From positions 1-64,000 of the forward strand of contig QCIQ01000001.1 in assembly GCA_003216595.1 (NCBI GenBank): a stretch of DNA of 64,000 bases. Reading direction: 5' to 3'. Positions within the stretch are counted from its first letter, which is position 1. Every line of letters starts with the position of its first letter. This DNA is from Prochlorococcus sp. AG-402-M18. Its GTDB lineage: Bacteria; Cyanobacteriota; Cyanobacteriia; PCC-6307; Cyanobiaceae. Shown here piece after piece: positions 38,262 to 46,866 of this stretch. The translations under genes and the position numbers were made by a program. The notes under the pieces are model-generated. The model ran no database searches. It had not been told where the DNA came from and worked only from the letters and a program-made list of their open reading frames with translations.

Positions 38262-38978
38262 ATGACTAAATATAAAATTCAAGTTTCAGAAGACAAAAAC
38301 ACTCTCGCTCAAGCTGCCTCTGATTTGATTGCTCAGATTGTTGAGTCAACTTTAAAAATTAAAAATAAAGCCAAAATTGCCCTTTGCGGTGGTTCGACTC
38401 CTAAGGCTGCTTATTCTTTATTGGGTAAAAAAAATATTGATTGGAGGTACGTCGATTTGTTCCTTGGAGATGAAAGATGGGTTGACAATCAATCTCAAGA
38501 TAGTAATTGCTTTCTATTGAATAATTCATTATTTAGAGAAGGTAACCCTTCCCTAGAGGCAACATTTTTTAGTGTTTCAACCGTTGAATTAGCATCGCCA
38601 GAAGATAGTGCTAAAGATTATGAATCAATTCTAAAAAATAATTTGGATGGGGATCCACCAAAATTTGATTTAATTTTATTGGGCTTGGGAGATGATGGGC
38701 ATACAGCCTCCCTCTTTCCTGGTTCGGATGCATTATTTGAAAGAGATAGCCTAATAACTGTTGGCGAAGGTAAAGGTCATAAAAGAATTACTTTTACCAG
38801 TAAATTACTCAGTTCAGCAGACAATGTGGTCTTCCTAATTAGTGGACCTGCTAAACAAACGGCTCTTAAACGTCTACTTGATCAATCAGAATCATGGGAG
38901 CGAACGCCCGCAAAATTAGTTTCACCAAATTCTGAAATTATTGTCTTAGCTGATAAAGATGCTTACCCATCTTCCTAG
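38262..38978 (+). CDS. pgl: 6-phosphogluconolactonase
   Basis: Hydrolyses 6-phosphogluconolactone. The NagB-like fold is shown by ALCGGSTPKAAYSLL, FLGDERWVDNQSQDSN and LGLGDDGHTASLFPG. The ATG at 38262 is preferred; a TTG at 38253 overlapping the gnd stop is also open. The 238-residue length is normal. It directly precedes Gnd in the pathway and is probably co-transcribed with it. Confidence 0.96.
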   Translation: MTKYKIQVSEDKNTLAQAASDLIAQIVESTLKIKNKAKIALCGGSTPKAAYSLLGKKNIDWRYVDLFLGDERWVDNQSQDSNCFLLNNSLFREGNPSLEATFFSVSTVELASPEDSAKDYESILKNNLDGDPPKFDLILLGLGDDGHTASLFPGSDALFERDSLITVGEGKGHKRITFTSKLLSSADNVVFLISGPAKQTALKRLLDQSESWERTPAKLVSPNSEIIVLADKDAYPSS

Positions 38979-39012
38979 TTAGATTATTGTATTAGTAGAG
39001 CATACTTCTTAA

Positions 39013-39588
39013 TTGATTCCTGATTCATCACCTACTGAAATTTCAATAACTCCTCTCATACAGGGTTCAGAATTTTCAGATTGGAAATCTCTGAATGACA
39101 CAATTATGGGCGGATCAAGTCTTGCAAAGTGTCGTTCTTCAGATAAAGGCTTATTTCTTGAGGGTAACTTAGTAGAAGAAGGCGGAGGCTTTGTTAGTTG
39201 CCGCTCTCCAATTCTTGATAAGCCTTTTAATCTTTCAAAATATTCCGGATTAATTCTTGACGTTGAAGGAGAAGGGAGAACTTTGAAATTTGCGATTGCA
39301 TGTGAAAAGAAAACTTTATCACTTTCAAATCTTTTAAAAGGTGATATTCGTTGGGTTGCATCAATACCTACAAAGAGAAATGGAGTTAGTAGAATAAAAA
39401 TACCTTTCAAAGATTTTGAACCCGCTCGTCGAGCAAAGCCTGTTCGGCTACCTCTTCGTTTTGATCCAACATGTATTAATAGATTTCAAGTACTCCATTC
39501 AAAATTTGGTCAGCCAGGCAAAATGAACCCAGGATTTTTTGCTGGTCCTATCAAAATTTTAATTAAGTCAATTAATGCATACTCCTGA
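39013..39588 (+). CDS. CIA30 family protein
   Basis: A 191-residue galactose-binding-like beta sandwich. It has the CIA30 pattern WKSLNDTIMGGSSLAKC near 25-41, GGGFVSCRSP and an IPFKDFEP segment. Mitochondrial CIA30 assists complex I assembly; cyanobacterial and plant homologues (HCF173-like proteins contain this domain) act around photosystem II or NDH, but this protein's partner is not known. TTG start. It overlaps the next gene by 14 bases. Confidence 0.85.
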   Translation: MIPDSSPTEISITPLIQGSEFSDWKSLNDTIMGGSSLAKCRSSDKGLFLEGNLVEEGGGFVSCRSPILDKPFNLSKYSGLILDVEGEGRTLKFAIACEKKTLSLSNLLKGDIRWVASIPTKRNGVSRIKIPFKDFEPARRAKPVRLPLRFDPTCINRFQVLHSKFGQPGKMNPGFFAGPIKILIKSINAYS

Positions 39589-39970
39589 TTCGAAAGATAG
39601 CTTGATAGCTGAAGTTGCTAAAGCAGCAGACCTTTGTATGAAGCCATATGTTCATTCTGTTTTTTTAGAAAATCAATTTGATGATGATAATGAGCTTGAT
39701 GACTTGATTTTTAAAATTCACTCTAGAAATATAGACGGCGAAAGAGAAGAATCTATGGATATTGAACTTGAAGTTTATAAAAGTGGGAATGAGGTAAATA
39801 TGACTATATCTTGGAAATCATTAATTGATAGGCCGATATTATGGCAAGGGAAGCATGCTGTTTGGATGGATAGCTCTTCTGGTGTTCAATGCAAAACGCC
39901 TTCATATGGAAAACTTTTTGAGTCTCTTGCGAGAAGACTCAGGACAGTTTTTAAGGCTTCGTTAAACTGA
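39575..39970 (+). CDS. Conserved hypothetical protein (131 aa)
   Basis: A soluble acidic protein with an alpha/beta pattern: an N-terminal helix, a DDDNELDD acidic patch, beta strands (MDIELEVYKSGNEVNMTISW) and a basic C-terminal helix (FESLARRLRTVFKAS). No catalytic motif is recognised. It starts inside the CIA30 gene, so co-expression and a shared task are likely. It ends two bases before the convergent ilvD gene. Confidence 0.75.
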   Translation: MHTPDSKDSLIAEVAKAADLCMKPYVHSVFLENQFDDDNELDDLIFKIHSRNIDGEREESMDIELEVYKSGNEVNMTISWKSLIDRPILWQGKHAVWMDSSSGVQCKTPSYGKLFESLARRLRTVFKASLN

Positions 39971-39971
39971 A

Positions 39972-41642
39972 CTATATTTGATCGGTTGTAGCTCCTTGGC
40001 TTGATGAACTTACTAGTCTGGAATACTTTCCAAGAATGCCTGTCTTATATCTAGGCTTTGGCTTCTTCCAATTCACTCTCCTTCTAGCTAGTTCTTGGTC
40101 TTCAACATTTAATTGAATTAACAAATTATTTGCGTCAACAGTAATACTGTCTCCTTCCTCTACTAACCCAATTGTTCCTCCAACGGCTGCTTCTGGAGCA
40201 ACGTGGCCTACCACTAATCCATATGATCCCCCACTAAATCGGCCGTCTGTAATTAGTGCAACTTTCTCTCCCAACCCTTGACCTACAATTGCTGAAGTTG
40301 GAGAGAGCATTTCTCTCATCCCTGGTCCTCCTACAGGCCCTTCATATCTAACGACTACTACATCTCCAGCTTTGACTTTATTGTTTAGAATTGCAGATAA
40401 GCATTCTTCTTCACTCTCGAAAACCCTTGCAGGCCCTGTTAAAACAGGTGTTTTGACCCCACTTATTTTTGCGACACTTCCTTCACTAGCTAAATTCCCT
40501 TTGAGAATAGCTAGATGTCCTTTCTTATAAATAGGATTTGATATTGCTCTGATGACATCTTGATTTTCTTTGGGTTTTGAGGGTATATCTCTAAGAACTT
40601 CTTTAATTGTTTTACCTTCAATAGTTTTGCATTCTCCATGAAGGATTCCTGCATCGAGGAGTAATTTCATTACTTGAGGAATCCCCCCGGCTTGATGTAA
40701 GTCTACAGTTACGTATTTACCGCTTGGCTTGAGGTCGCAAATTACAGGAACAGTTTGTCTTATACGTTCAAAGTCATCGATTGTTAAATCAACTCCTGCC
40801 GTCCTCGCTATTGCAAGTAGGTGAAGGACAGAATTTGTTGAGCCACCAACAGCCATGATGACACTGATCGCATTCTCAAAGGCTTTTTTTGTAAGCAAAT
40901 CTAATGGTCTGATGTTGTTTTTAACTGCATTGACAAGCACCTGAGCACTCTTGGCAGCGCTTTCTGCTTTTTCATCATCTACAGCGGCCATTGTTGAACT
41001 GAATGGCAAACTAAAACCCATCGTTTCAATTGCCGCAGACATGGTGTTTGCAGTAAACATGCCACCACAACTACCAGGACCAGGGATAGCATTTTTTTCT
41101 ACTGCTATTAAACGTTCTTCGTCGATTTTCCCACTTGTTAATTGACCGACAGCTTCAAAAGAACTAACTACGGTTAGGTCGCAACCGTCTAATTTCCCAG
41201 GTTTAATTGTTCCTCCGTAAACAAAGATTGAAGGTATATTCATTCTTGCCATTGATAACATTGCGCCGGGCATATTTTTGTCGCATCCACCTATCGCTAA
41301 TACACCATCCATGCTTTGAGCATTGCAAGCTGTCTCAATTGCGTCAGCAATAACTTCTCTTGAAACTAATGAATATTTCATCCCTTCTGTTCCCATAGAG
41401 ATGCCGTCACTAACAGTTATGGTCCCGAATGTTTGAGGCATGGCACCAGCCTCTTTTAAAGCGGCCTCTGCTCTATTAGCCAGATCCATTAATCCCATAT
41501 TGCATGGGGTTATTGTGCTGTGACCATTAGCGATTCCAATGATTGGCTTATTAAAGTCATTATCTTTAAAGCCAACAGCTCTAAGCATTGCTCTGTTCGG
41601 GGACCTTTGAATACCCTGTGTTATCGCATTTGATCTAAGCAT
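39972..41642 (-). CDS. ilvD: Dihydroxy-acid dehydratase
   Basis: The third step of valine/isoleucine synthesis, an Fe-S dehydratase. Cluster cysteines lie in [16 protein letters not shown] and [38 protein letters not shown] is the C-terminal signature with the catalytic Ser region. The 556-residue length is normal. It is the first of a minus-strand group but separated by 32 bases from the upstream 99-codon gene. Confidence 0.98.
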   Translation of the reverse strand: MLRSNAITQGIQRSPNRAMLRAVGFKDNDFNKPIIGIANGHSTITPCNMGLMDLANRAEAALKEAGAMPQTFGTITVSDGISMGTEGMKYSLVSREVIADAIETACNAQSMDGVLAIGGCDKNMPGAMLSMARMNIPSIFVYGGTIKPGKLDGCDLTVVSSFEAVGQLTSGKIDEERLIAVEKNAIPGPGSCGGMFTANTMSAAIETMGFSLPFSSTMAAVDDEKAESAAKSAQVLVNAVKNNIRPLDLLTKKAFENAISVIMAVGGSTNSVLHLLAIARTAGVDLTIDDFERIRQTVPVICDLKPSGKYVTVDLHQAGGIPQVMKLLLDAGILHGECKTIEGKTIKEVLRDIPSKPKENQDVIRAISNPIYKKGHLAILKGNLASEGSVAKISGVKTPVLTGPARVFESEEECLSAILNNKVKAGDVVVVRYEGPVGGPGMREMLSPTSAIVGQGLGEKVALITDGRFSGGSYGLVVGHVAPEAAVGGTIGLVEEGDSITVDANNLLIQLNVEDQELARRRVNWKKPKPRYKTGILGKYSRLVSSSSQGATTDQI

Positions 41643-41674
41643 TTGATTTCTATTTAATTGTTTAAAAATTAGAA

Positions 41675-41974
41675 TTAATTAGAAGATCCCAGGTCTTCTA
41701 ATTGTTTCCGTACGTCTGCTATTGCCGAGTTAAGCTGTTCAACACGTTGCTCAAGGTGCTCGTTGCTTTGATTTCCTACAGTATTTGATTCTAATTCAGT
41801 TGCCTCAGAGCCATCTTGAATTCTTGGTGCATAAAGCATTGCCTTTTGCTTTCTGGTTTCTTGCCTTTTCTCGGCTTCAGAAAGTAACCACCAAGCTAGA
41901 CCTGCAGCTCCAAGTACGGCACCACTAATTAATGATGCCAAACTTCCTGAATTTGAATCTCGGTATTGGCTCAT
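41675..41974 (-). CDS. Small membrane-anchored coiled-coil protein (99 aa)
   Basis: One hydrophobic helix (about 11-28, [20 protein letters not shown]) is followed by a charged linker and a C-terminal amphipathic helix ([20 protein letters not shown]) with heptad pattern. I do not recognise a named family, though the layout suits a bitopic scaffold. It sits between upp-like and ilvD genes on the same strand with short gaps. Confidence 0.75.
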   Translation of the reverse strand: MSQYRDSNSGSLASLISGAVLGAAGLAWWLLSEAEKRQETRKQKAMLYAPRIQDGSEATELESNTVGNQSNEHLEQRVEQLNSAIADVRKQLEDLGSSN

Positions 41975-41998
41975 AGCTTTGAATAACTTCTTTAAATG

Positions 41999-42616
41999 CT
42001 AGTCCGATGAGGTGACTCTGGTTTTGATACGTAATGATGGATCACCAATTCCTGGTGATAGTTCTCTTTCTGATATTAATTCAGGATCTATACAAGCACA
42101 ATAAATATTCAAATCTTGAATATTTTCACCGATTTCTTTAAGTCCTTGATTAGCGGCTAATGCTGTAATTACTCTTATCCTTCTTGTATCAATTTTTTTA
42201 TCTTTAAGATGATTTAAATCTTTTAAAAGTTGTTTACCGGTTGTTATTTGATCTATATAAAAAATAATTCCTGCATTTTCTTCAATTTTTTTTGGTAGCC
42301 CGCCAATACACAAATTTGAATTAGGAATTAAATTTCTAGCACCTCTAAAGAGCTCAAGCCCTGCAGGCAAATAAGGAATTGCCAAAATAGGAATATTTGG
42401 ATCAATAATTGAACATTCAGTGGTTCCTGCTGAAGTAGTGATCTGTTCTTTTTTGCTTGGGATCCAATCTCTCAGAGCTTCATAAGTGAGCCAGGTACCA
42501 AGTTGTTCTAGGCCTGTTGCATAGAGGATTTCTGGGGTAGTAGGGTTCCTTAAAATAGTTAACCAATGTGATATGAGTGGGTGCGGAGGAACTATTACTC
42601 TTAAGCTCATTGACAT
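41999..42616 (-). CDS. upp: Uracil phosphoribosyltransferase family protein (divergent)
   Basis: A 205-residue type I PRTase that would salvage uracil to UMP. The N-terminus VIVPPHPLISHWLTILRNPTTP matches Upp. ILAIPYLPAGLELFRGARNLIPN covers the uracil-side region. The PRPP loop, IIFYIDQITTGKQLLKDL, departs from the usual hDPMLATGGS. The uracil-binding end reads PGIGDPSLRI where the family has PGLGDAGDR. It may be a normal cyanobacterial variant or one with changed activity. Met3 is an alternative start. Confidence 0.8.
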   Translation of the reverse strand: MSMSLRVIVPPHPLISHWLTILRNPTTPEILYATGLEQLGTWLTYEALRDWIPSKKEQITTSAGTTECSIIDPNIPILAIPYLPAGLELFRGARNLIPNSNLCIGGLPKKIEENAGIIFYIDQITTGKQLLKDLNHLKDKKIDTRRIRVITALAANQGLKEIGENIQDLNIYCACIDPELISERELSPGIGDPSLRIKTRVTSSD

Positions 42617-42687
42617 GATTCATTCTTGGCCCTATTTGCCATAACGTGAATAATTAAATTACCTGTTAAAAGTCCTTTTAAGCTCCA

Positions 42688-43200
42688 ATGAACAAAAAAA
42701 CTTCTTTCATCTCTGATTTTAAAGCAATTTTTTTTGCTGCATTACTTATTTTTGTTTTGATCTTTCCTGCTCAAAGTGTTTTCGCTAGAACGCCTGCTGA
42801 AATTCGCAATCAAGAAGAACTCAATATTTCCCAGGATATGTCTAGCCAGGATTTAAGTGGAAATGATTTCGTAAAACTTGATCTGAAGGGTATAAATTTC
42901 AGTGAATCAAACCTGACAGGTGCAGTGTTTAATAATAGTAAATTGAATGGAGCAGATTTGCATGGTGCGCAGCTAAATGACGCTTTGGCATATGCAACTG
43001 ATTTCGAAGGAGCTGATTTAAGGGATGTCGACTTCAATGGTGCATTATTGATGGAAAGTACCTTCACAGATGCTCTTATTGAAGGAGCTGACTTTACAGA
43101 TGCGGTAATAAGTCGAATTCAACAAAAAGAACTATGTTCTATGGCTTCTGGAACAAATTCAAAGACGGAGGAGGATACAAGCTATAGTCTTGGTTGCTGA
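42688..43200 (+). CDS. Pentapeptide repeat protein with signal peptide
   Basis: The first 34 residues form a signal peptide (hydrophobic FFAALLIFVLIFPAQSVFA, cut after AxA). About twelve A(D/N)LxX-type pentapeptides follow from residue 50 to 140 (ESNLTGAVFNNSKLNGADLH and similar), forming a right-handed beta helix. Several cyanobacterial proteins of this type are in the thylakoid lumen or periplasm with unknown function. A Cys pair (SLGC and ELCS) near the C-terminus could form a disulfide. Confidence 0.85.
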   Translation: MNKKTSFISDFKAIFFAALLIFVLIFPAQSVFARTPAEIRNQEELNISQDMSSQDLSGNDFVKLDLKGINFSESNLTGAVFNNSKLNGADLHGAQLNDALAYATDFEGADLRDVDFNGALLMESTFTDALIEGADFTDAVISRIQQKELCSMASGTNSKTEEDTSYSLGC

Positions 43201-43220
43201 CTTGTTTAACAAAAATAAAG

Positions 43221-44282
43221 ATGAGTGATAGTCGTTTACCAGTTACTGTGGTTACAGGTTTTTTGGGCTCTGGCAAAACGACACTCCTGAGAAATCTCTT
43301 AAGTGAAGCTCATCAACGTCTAGCTGTAGTTGTTAATGAATTTGGAACAGTAGGCTTAGATGGAGACCTTCTTAAAACCTGTGGCGTTTGCCCTGATGAT
43401 GAAATAGATGAAAGAATAGTTGAATTGAATAATGGCTGTTTATGTTGCACTGTTCAAGAGGACTTCCTGCCTGCAATGGAAGCCTTGCTCCTTAGATCAA
43501 ATCAGCTTGATGGAATCATTATTGAAACCAGTGGTCTTGCTTTGCCAAAGCCTTTACTGCAAGCTCTTAATTGGCCTGCAATAAGAAGTAGGGTTTTCAT
43601 TAATGGTGTCGTTACTTTGGTTGATGGATATGCTCTCTCAAACGGAAGTCCAGTCGGTGATTTAAAAAGTATTAATGAACAAATAAGAAATGATAATAGT
43701 ATTGATCATTTAACTCCAATAAATGAGCTTTTTAGAGATCAATTGATCTCTGCTGATCTCGTTTTGATTAGTAGGTCTGATTTGATTTCTGCAAAAAGTT
43801 TTTCATTGGTTAGGGATGAGGTAAAAAAGCAAGGGAATTCCTTTACTAATATTCTTCCAATATCTAATGGGAAAATTGAACCTTCAGTAATTCTCGGCCT
43901 TTGCAAAGAACAAAACAATTTTTCTCGATCAGATCAAAATGACCATGACCATGACCATGACCATGACCATGACCATGACCATGACCATGACCATGTTGAT
44001 GTAATAAGTGAGCATTTAAGATTTGAATTCCCAATTAATCAAGATGTATTGAAAGAAATACTTTTAAAACTTGTTCCGGAATATCAAATTCTTCGTATAA
44101 AAGGGAGATGCTGGATAGAGGGTAAGGCTTTGCCTCTTCAGATTCAAATGGTTGGATCTAGATTTAATTCATGGTTTGAGAGCGCGAATGATGATTCTTG
44201 GAAACCTTCTAAGGCTGGGATTGATTTAGTCTCTTTGAGTCTGAAAGGCGGAGTTGAAAAAGCTTTTGAATCTTCCTTTTAA
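43221..44282 (+). CDS. COG0523 (CobW-like) GTP-dependent metal chaperone with His-Asp repeat
   Basis: A G3E GTPase of about 353 residues. Walker A is GFLGSGKTT (13-21). The metal-binding GCLCC motif (72-76) is intact, and TCGVC (52-56) gives further cysteines. A (DH)9 run near 240-258, encoded by nine GACCAT units, adds a flexible metal-binding loop before the C-terminal CobW_C domain. Such proteins deliver Zn, Co or other metals to enzymes; the client is unknown. The ATG at 43221 is chosen over an earlier TTG that overlaps the pentapeptide gene. Confidence 0.9.
   Translation: MSDSRLPVTVVTGFLGSGKTTLLRNLLSEAHQRLAVVVNEFGTVGLDGDLLKTCGVCPDDEIDERIVELNNGCLCCTVQEDFLPAMEALLLRSNQLDGIIIETSGLALPKPLLQALNWPAIRSRVFINGVVTLVDGYALSNGSPVGDLKSINEQIRNDNSIDHLTPINELFRDQLISADLVLISRSDLISAKSFSLVRDEVKKQGNSFTNILPISNGKIEPSVILGLCKEQNNFSRSDQNDHDHDHDHDHDHDHDHDHVDVISEHLRFEFPINQDVLKEILLKLVPEYQILRIKGRCWIEGKALPLQIQMVGSRFNSWFESANDDSWKPSKAGIDLVSLSLKGGVEKAFESSF
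43941..43994 (+). repeat. Nine perfect GACCAT hexanucleotide repeats
   Basis: A 54-base perfect microsatellite in the reading frame of the COG0523 GTPase. It encodes alternating Asp-His. Because the unit is six bases, gain or loss of units keeps the frame, so length can vary between cells or strains without breaking the gene. Confidence 0.95.
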
Positions 44283-44413
44283 TTAATTGGTTCAAATTAT
44301 TATATTTATATTAAAAATAGGTTGTATTTTTATTTTTTTCCGCGATTCTTTGTGAGTTAGGAGATAATTCTCTTAAACCAATTTTCTAATAGTTTCTAAC
44401 CGGACTTTTTGTC

Positions 44414-44599
44414 GTGAGTCAAGCAGTTTCCACTACCGAGAAAAATGAAGTTCAGAGTGTTGCCAATGCTTTGAATCTGATGACCTGCAAAAAATGTGGC
44501 GGTAATGGATATATGAAATCTAGCCCAAATTGTTATCACACTTGTTTGACATGCCTAGGTAAAGGCTTAATAATTGAACAATCAGAAAGTATGAATTAG
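44414..44599 (+). CDS. Small zinc-ribbon-like protein, DnaJ cysteine-domain pattern (61 aa)
   Basis: GTG start. Residues 25-57 hold CKKCGGNGY and then CLTCLGKG, with the CxxCxGxG pattern of the DnaJ/BSD2 cysteine-rich domain in two halves that could bind one Zn. An extra Cys lies between (NCYHTC). Such free cysteine domains occur in plastid and cyanobacterial assembly helpers; a partner is not evident here. Gaps of 131 and 95 bases on either side hold no further gene. Confidence 0.8.
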   Translation: MSQAVSTTEKNEVQSVANALNLMTCKKCGGNGYMKSSPNCYHTCLTCLGKGLIIEQSESMN

Positions 44600-44694
44600 A
44601 AATAATTTATCAAATTTTATCTACAATAACTTTATAACCTTCTTTCTTGGGTTAACTAAGGGAAGGGAGTAGCAAATCCCATTCATTTTTAAAA

Positions 44695-44967
44695 GTGTCT
44701 TTATTTAAAGCAAGAGTTTTTGTTCATTTAAGACCTTCTGTTTTGGATCCCGCGGGAGAGGCTACTAGGTCAGCTACTAAGAGATTAGGAATAGATGGAG
44801 TTACTCAACTAAGAATTGGTAAATCTATTGAACTTGAGATCGAAGCGGCAAATAAGGAGGAAGCTCGAACGAAGATTGAGTTAATGAGTGATCGTTTGCT
44901 CGCAAACCCTGTTATTGAGAATTGGTCTTTGGAATTTAAGGACGAACAGAAAACTCTTACAAACTAA
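44695..44967 (+). CDS. purS: Phosphoribosylformylglycinamidine synthase subunit PurS
   Basis: The small 90-residue subunit of the three-part FGAM synthase, which bridges PurL and PurQ. It matches RVFVHLRPSVLDPAGEATRSATKRLG, then VTQLRIGKSIELEIEA. GTG start. purQ follows after 4 bases; purL is elsewhere. The leader contains GGGA..TCCC inverted bases (about 44661-44680) of unclear value. Confidence 0.95.
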   Translation: MSLFKARVFVHLRPSVLDPAGEATRSATKRLGIDGVTQLRIGKSIELEIEAANKEEARTKIELMSDRLLANPVIENWSLEFKDEQKTLTN

Positions 44968-44971
44968 ATAA

Positions 44972-45625
44972 ATGAATATCGGAATTATTGTTTTTCCTGG
45001 ATCGAATTGCGACAGGGACGTCAGATGGGCTACTGAAGGATGCCTGGGGATTCCTACAAGTTTCCTATGGCATGAAACTACAGATTTAAGTGGTTATGAC
45101 GCAATTGTCATTCCAGGGGGGTTTAGTTATGGAGATTATTTGCGTTGTGGAGCAATAGCAAGATTCGCACCTGTTTTAAATTCTTTAATCTCTTTTGTTG
45201 ATAAAGGTGGAAAAGTTCTTGGTATTTGTAATGGGTTTCAAATACTTACTGAACTTGGTCTCTTGCAAGGAGCTTTGACAAGAAATAAGAATCTACATTT
45301 TATTTGTGATAGAGCAAATTTATCTATAGAAAGCACTAAATCATCTTGGATGAAAAATTATAAAAAACACGATTCTATTTCACTACCTATCGCTCATGGA
45401 GAAGGGAGATATCAATGTAGCAATGAAGTCTTGAAAAGATTGCAGGATGATGATTCGATTGCTCTAAGATACGCTCATAACCCAAATGGATCAATCAATG
45501 ATATTGCTGGAATTACAAATAAAAAAGGAAATGTTTTGGGGATGATGCCACATCCTGAAAGAGCTTGTGATGATGCTTTAGGTAATATTGATGGCAAGTC
45601 ACTTCTTAGTACACTTCTTTCTTGA
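44972..45625 (+). CDS. purQ: Phosphoribosylformylglycinamidine synthase subunit PurQ
   Basis: The glutaminase subunit feeding ammonia to PurL. The nucleophile Cys is in [10 protein letters not shown] near residues 86-95. The other triad members are His and Glu in MMPHPERA near 200. [14 protein letters not shown] is a PurQ-specific segment. The 217-residue length is normal. The purSQ unit ends at the hairpin terminator at 45646. Confidence 0.97.
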   Translation: MNIGIIVFPGSNCDRDVRWATEGCLGIPTSFLWHETTDLSGYDAIVIPGGFSYGDYLRCGAIARFAPVLNSLISFVDKGGKVLGICNGFQILTELGLLQGALTRNKNLHFICDRANLSIESTKSSWMKNYKKHDSISLPIAHGEGRYQCSNEVLKRLQDDDSIALRYAHNPNGSINDIAGITNKKGNVLGMMPHPERACDDALGNIDGKSLLSTLLS

Positions 45626-45645
45626 ATTTATAAATCAAGGCATTA

Positions 45646-45682
45646 AAAAAGCTGCTATCAAAATGAGAGATAACAGCTTTTT
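45646..45682. terminator. Bidirectional rho-independent terminator between purQ and class I aldolase
   Basis: AAAAAGCTGCTATC (45646-45659) pairs with GATAACAGCTTTTT (45669-45682) with one C-A mismatch, around a 9-base loop. There are A runs on one side and T runs on the other, so it can end both converging genes. Confidence 0.85.
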
Positions 45683-45697
45683 GTTAGCTTTTTTAGC

Positions 45698-46765
45698 TTA
45701 GTACTTGTATCCAGCTACAAATAATTGTTCATCAGAAGAAGGCTGAGAACCAGCAACATACAATCCTTTTGATGCCTCAGAGTTTGCTTGAGCTCTTGCT
45801 ATGAGTGCTTTTTGTCCATCAGAAGTGTTCGAGCCTTTCCATGCTTTTAGACATGAATGTTGTAAAGCACGACCATATGAGAATGAAACATTCCACTTAG
45901 CCTTTCTGTCGATCTTATTCATCAGATTTAAATAAACTGATGCAGCTTCCTCGCTCAAGCCACCTGAAAGGAAAGTAATACCAGGGACACTTGCAGGTAC
46001 ACAGCGTTCCATTGTACGGATGGTCATTTCAGCTACTTGCTGAGGATCAGCTTTTGTTGAGCTGTCAGCACCTTGAACCGTCATTGATGGCTTTAGAAGA
46101 GTTCCTTCTAGAAGTACTCCGTTTACCTGGCAAGCTAAGTAAACTTCTTTAATTACTTCTTCTTGAACTGCTGCTGTCTTTTCAATTGAATGTGAGCCAT
46201 CCATTAAGATTTCTGGTTCAATAATGGGAACCAAGCCAGATTCTTGTACTGATCTGGCGTATCTTGCTAAACCCCAAGCATTTTCTCTAATAGAAAGTTT
46301 AGAAGGACAACCATCGTCTGTTATTTGAAGCACTGCTCTCCACTTAGCAAATCTTGCACCTTGCTCGTAATAATCAGCAGCTCTTTCAACAAGACCATCT
46401 AATCCTGAACAAAAAGTTTCTACATCGTGTCCACCAGCTAATGGTCTTAGACCTTTATCAACCTTGATTCCTGGAATTATTCCTAGCTTCTCTAGCTTTT
46501 TAACCATTGGCTCACCATCAGGATGGTTCTGGAAAAGAGTTTCCTCAAAAAGAATCGCTCCGCTTATGAAGTTTCCAAGACCTTCTGTGGTGAAAAGCAT
46601 ACCTCTATATGCCTTTCTGTTGTCCTCAGTGTTCTCAACACCTATTGAAGCAAGCCTTTTACCTACTGTTTTAGTTGATTCGTCAACAGCAAGAATCCCT
46701 TTCCCTGGCTGGGCTATGGCACTTGCTGTTTTCTTTAGTTCTTCTGCGTAGTACGAGAGTGCCAT
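45698..46765 (-). CDS. fda: Fructose-bisphosphate aldolase, class I
   Basis: A 355-residue Schiff-base aldolase of the plant/animal type. GILAVDESTKTVGKRLASIGVENTEDNR near the start, GIKVDKG, then FAKWRAVL (Lys-Trp-Arg) and LLEGTLLKPSMT contain the catalytic lysines. It cleaves or forms fructose 1,6-bisphosphate in glycolysis and the Calvin cycle. Class I enzymes need no metal, which may help in iron- or zinc-poor water. A hairpin lies in its leader. Confidence 0.96.
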   Translation of the reverse strand: MALSYYAEELKKTASAIAQPGKGILAVDESTKTVGKRLASIGVENTEDNRKAYRGMLFTTEGLGNFISGAILFEETLFQNHPDGEPMVKKLEKLGIIPGIKVDKGLRPLAGGHDVETFCSGLDGLVERAADYYEQGARFAKWRAVLQITDDGCPSKLSIRENAWGLARYARSVQESGLVPIIEPEILMDGSHSIEKTAAVQEEVIKEVYLACQVNGVLLEGTLLKPSMTVQGADSSTKADPQQVAEMTIRTMERCVPASVPGITFLSGGLSEEAASVYLNLMNKIDRKAKWNVSFSYGRALQHSCLKAWKGSNTSDGQKALIARAQANSEASKGLYVAGSQPSSDEQLFVAGYKY

Positions 46766-46808
46766 TTATGCAACAAAAATTTCCTTAAGATTATTCCATA
46801 TCAAAGAC

Positions 46809-46838
46809 CCTTTTTGTGGCTTATTACACCTAAAAAGG
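46809..46838. promoter_or_regulatory. Hairpin between the oxidoreductase 3' end and the aldolase start
   Basis: CCTTTTTGTG (46809-46818) can pair with CAC (46827-46829) and AAAAAGG (46832-46838), leaving a 2-base bulge. On the minus strand it lies 28 bases past the oxidoreductase stop and 44 bases before the aldolase ATG. It could be a terminator for the former or a leader element for the latter. Confidence 0.4.
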
Positions 46839-46866
46839 AAAATTTATATTTTTTTAGTGCATTTCT

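Noticed and set aside
43941-43994. Possible CRISPR-like repeat
   Set aside because: It is a contiguous in-frame hexanucleotide repeat with no spacers.
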